Shown: piece by piece, positions 62,983-64,000 of the stretch
Numbering within the stretch: position 1 is the stretch's first letter
Layout of the letters: every line of letters begins with the position of its first letter
Source of the DNA: Deltaproteobacteria bacterium HGW-Deltaproteobacteria-8
GTDB taxonomy: Bacteria; Desulfobacterota; Desulfovibrionia; Desulfovibrionales; Desulfovibrionaceae
Reading direction: 5' to 3'
DNA length: 64,000 nt
Assembly: GCA_002840405.1 (NCBI GenBank)
Contig: PHAR01000001.1
Location: 640,320 to 704,319 of the forward strand
Notes under the pieces: generated by a model
What the model saw: only the letters and a program-made list of their open reading frames with translations
Databases searched by the model: none
Told to the model about the DNA's origin: nothing
Position numbers and translations under genes: made by a program

Positions 62983-63786
62983 ATGGACGCACGACTGACC
63001 AGCCTGCTCGACTACTTCCGCGCCACCAGCGCAGGCCGCCCGTTGGCCGTGGCCTTTTCCGGCGGCGTGGACAGCTCGCTGGTGCTCTGGGCCGCGTCGA
63101 CCGCGCTCGGAGAGAGGGCTGTGGGCGTCACCGTGCGCTCGGAGTTCATCTGCGCCTTTGAGCGCGAGCGCGCCAAACGGCTGGCCGTGTTCCTGGCCCG
63201 CCAGACCGGCGCGCAGGTGCTGGTGCGCAACATTTCCGTTTTGGCCGAGGCAGGCCTGCGGGCCAACACGGCCGAGCGCTGCTACCAGTGCAAAGCCCTG
63301 GTGCTGGCCGAGGTGCGCGCGGCGGCGCTGGAGGCTTTGGGTCCGGGCCCTGCCCTGGCCGAGGGCACCAACGCCGACGACGACCCGGCGCGTCCGGGCA
63401 GGCGGGCCGTGGCCGAGGCCGGGGCGTACTCGCCGCTTGCCGCCTGCGGCATCGACAAGGCCGGGGTGCGGGAGCTGGCACGGCTGATCGGCCTGCCCAA
63501 CGCGGACGACCCGTCCAACTCCTGCCTGGCCACGCGGGTGCCAGAGGGCCATGAGCTGACGTACAAACGCCTCACGGCCATCGAGGCCCTGGAGCGCGCG
63601 GCGCTGGAAATGGGGCTGGTGGACCTGCGGGCGCGGCTGGCGCCCGGCGCAGACGGCACAGAGGACGGGGTGCGGCTGCTCGTGCGCCCGGCCCAGCTTC
63701 TGCTGGCCCAAAGTCTGGCCGCGCGGCTGGCCCAACGGGCTCGATTCATCGGTTTCGCACACTTTGATCTGGGAGAACGCACGTGA
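62983..63786 (+). CDS. larE: LarE, sulfur-donating enzyme for nickel-pincer cofactor
   Basis: LarE activates the carboxylates of pyridinium biscarboxylate with ATP and transfers sulfur to form the pincer cofactor of lactate racemase. The 267-residue protein has the PP-loop SGGVDSS (26-32), the RCYQCK motif near 104 and the C-terminal NSCLATRVPEG. The Cys in SCLATR corresponds to the sacrificial Cys176 of L. plantarum LarE; sulfur could also come from a cluster-bound Cys set. Its stop overlaps the larB start. An in-frame ATG 27 codons upstream has a fair ribosome-binding site and cannot be excluded. Confidence 0.9.
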   Translation: MDARLTSLLDYFRATSAGRPLAVAFSGGVDSSLVLWAASTALGERAVGVTVRSEFICAFERERAKRLAVFLARQTGAQVLVRNISVLAEAGLRANTAERCYQCKALVLAEVRAAALEALGPGPALAEGTNADDDPARPGRRAVAEAGAYSPLAACGIDKAGVRELARLIGLPNADDPSNSCLATRVPEGHELTYKRLTAIEALERAALEMGLVDLRARLAPGADGTEDGVRLLVRPAQLLLAQSLAARLAQRARFIGFAHFDLGERT

Positions 63787-64000
63787 ACGTGGACGCGCTG
63801 CTTGAGGAATTCCGCCAGGGGCGGGTGACGGCCGAGGAGATCAAGCGCCAGTTGACCGGCCACAGCTACGCCGATGCCGGGTTCGCCCGGCTGGACCACC
63901 ACCGGCTGCTGCGAAAAGGGCAGCCCGAGGTGGTCTTCTGCCAGGGCAAGACCCCGGAGCACGTGGCGCACATCTTTTCCGAGCTGGCCCGGGCCAACGG
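63783..64000 (+). CDS. larB: LarB, pyridinium biscarboxylate synthase (partial, 5' end)
   Basis: Starts at GTG overlapping the larE stop by four bases and runs off the end of the window. The visible 72 residues match the LarB N-terminus: a helix with FRQGRVTAEEIKRQL, an ARLDHHRLLRKGQPEVVFC strand and the GKTPEHVAHIF segment. LarB carboxylates and hydrolyses nicotinate adenine dinucleotide, the first step toward the pincer cofactor. The catalytic C-terminal part is outside. larC is expected downstream or elsewhere. Confidence 0.88.
   Translation, partial: MNVDALLEEFRQGRVTAEEIKRQLTGHSYADAGFARLDHHRLLRKGQPEVVFCQGKTPEHVAHIFSELARAN

Noticed and set aside
1-64000. CRISPR arrays, insertion sequences, prophage, rRNA or further tRNAs
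   Set aside because: No regularly spaced repeats, transposase or integrase genes, or other T-loop-like sequences were seen on either strand.

Overview
The window looks like a chromosome segment of a high-GC, motile, anaerobic sulfate-reducing deltaproteobacterium of the Desulfovibrionaceae type. I infer this from gene content: HypF hydrogenase maturation, two TSUP-family sulfur/organosulfonate permeases, a molybdopterin oxidoreductase with a four-cluster ferredoxin, many sigma-54 regulators and phosphorelay proteins, a branched-chain amino-acid ABC transporter, and LarE/LarB for the nickel-pincer cofactor of lactate racemase. I see no CRISPR array, insertion sequence, prophage or rRNA. There is one tRNA, Leu(UAA).

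Layout. 0-0.7 kb: end of a probable flagellar locus. 0.7-8.2 kb: ModF-like ABC ATPase, DUF362 protein, hypF overlapping an RlmI-like methyltransferase, and a tiny secreted protein behind a near-perfect sigma-54 promoter. 8.2-15.9 kb: polyferredoxin membrane protein, an RdgC that appears split over two genes, a GDSL esterase, a diguanylate cyclase, a long stand-alone YcaO protein and tRNA-Leu. 16-21 kb: a molybdopterin oxidoreductase divergent from its likely ferredoxin partner, a TSUP permease, and a DinB-like polymerase that lacks a block of the catalytic palm.

22-31.5 kb is the most unusual region. A sigma-54 activator faces a second TSUP permease across an intergenic region with two perfect palindromes and a candidate -24/-12 promoter. 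The permease is followed by about nine same-strand signalling genes: a Cys-rich PAS protein with a degenerate sigma-54-activator AAA domain, a NifX-like protein, a Cache histidine kinase, response regulators, a kinase-like protein reduced to its phospho-acceptor helices, and a small protein made of a repeat also found at the end of the adjacent response regulator. It reads as a dedicated sensing and relay locus for the permease substrate.

31.6-46.4 kb: a 1,231-residue hybrid kinase with a periplasmic solute-binding domain, the livGKHMF operon (livG is possibly leaderless), a diverged EPSP-synthase-like protein with a chorismate-mutase-like N-terminus, aconitase and a PpiD-like chaperone. 47-54.4 kb: a chemoreceptor with a FliA-type promoter, a kinase/lipoprotein/sigma-54 response-regulator operon and a membrane metallophosphoesterase. 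54.5-64 kb: a BenE-type transporter, a DUF4197 protein, a six-EF-hand protein, a glutaredoxin-like protein, exonuclease III, a 29-residue membrane peptide, a YhiN-type flavoprotein overlapping a MATE exporter, and larE-larB running off the end.

Start codons were chosen by ribosome-binding site and family N-terminus, so many coding regions are shorter than the longest possible open frame. Functions come from recognised motifs only; no database search was possible.
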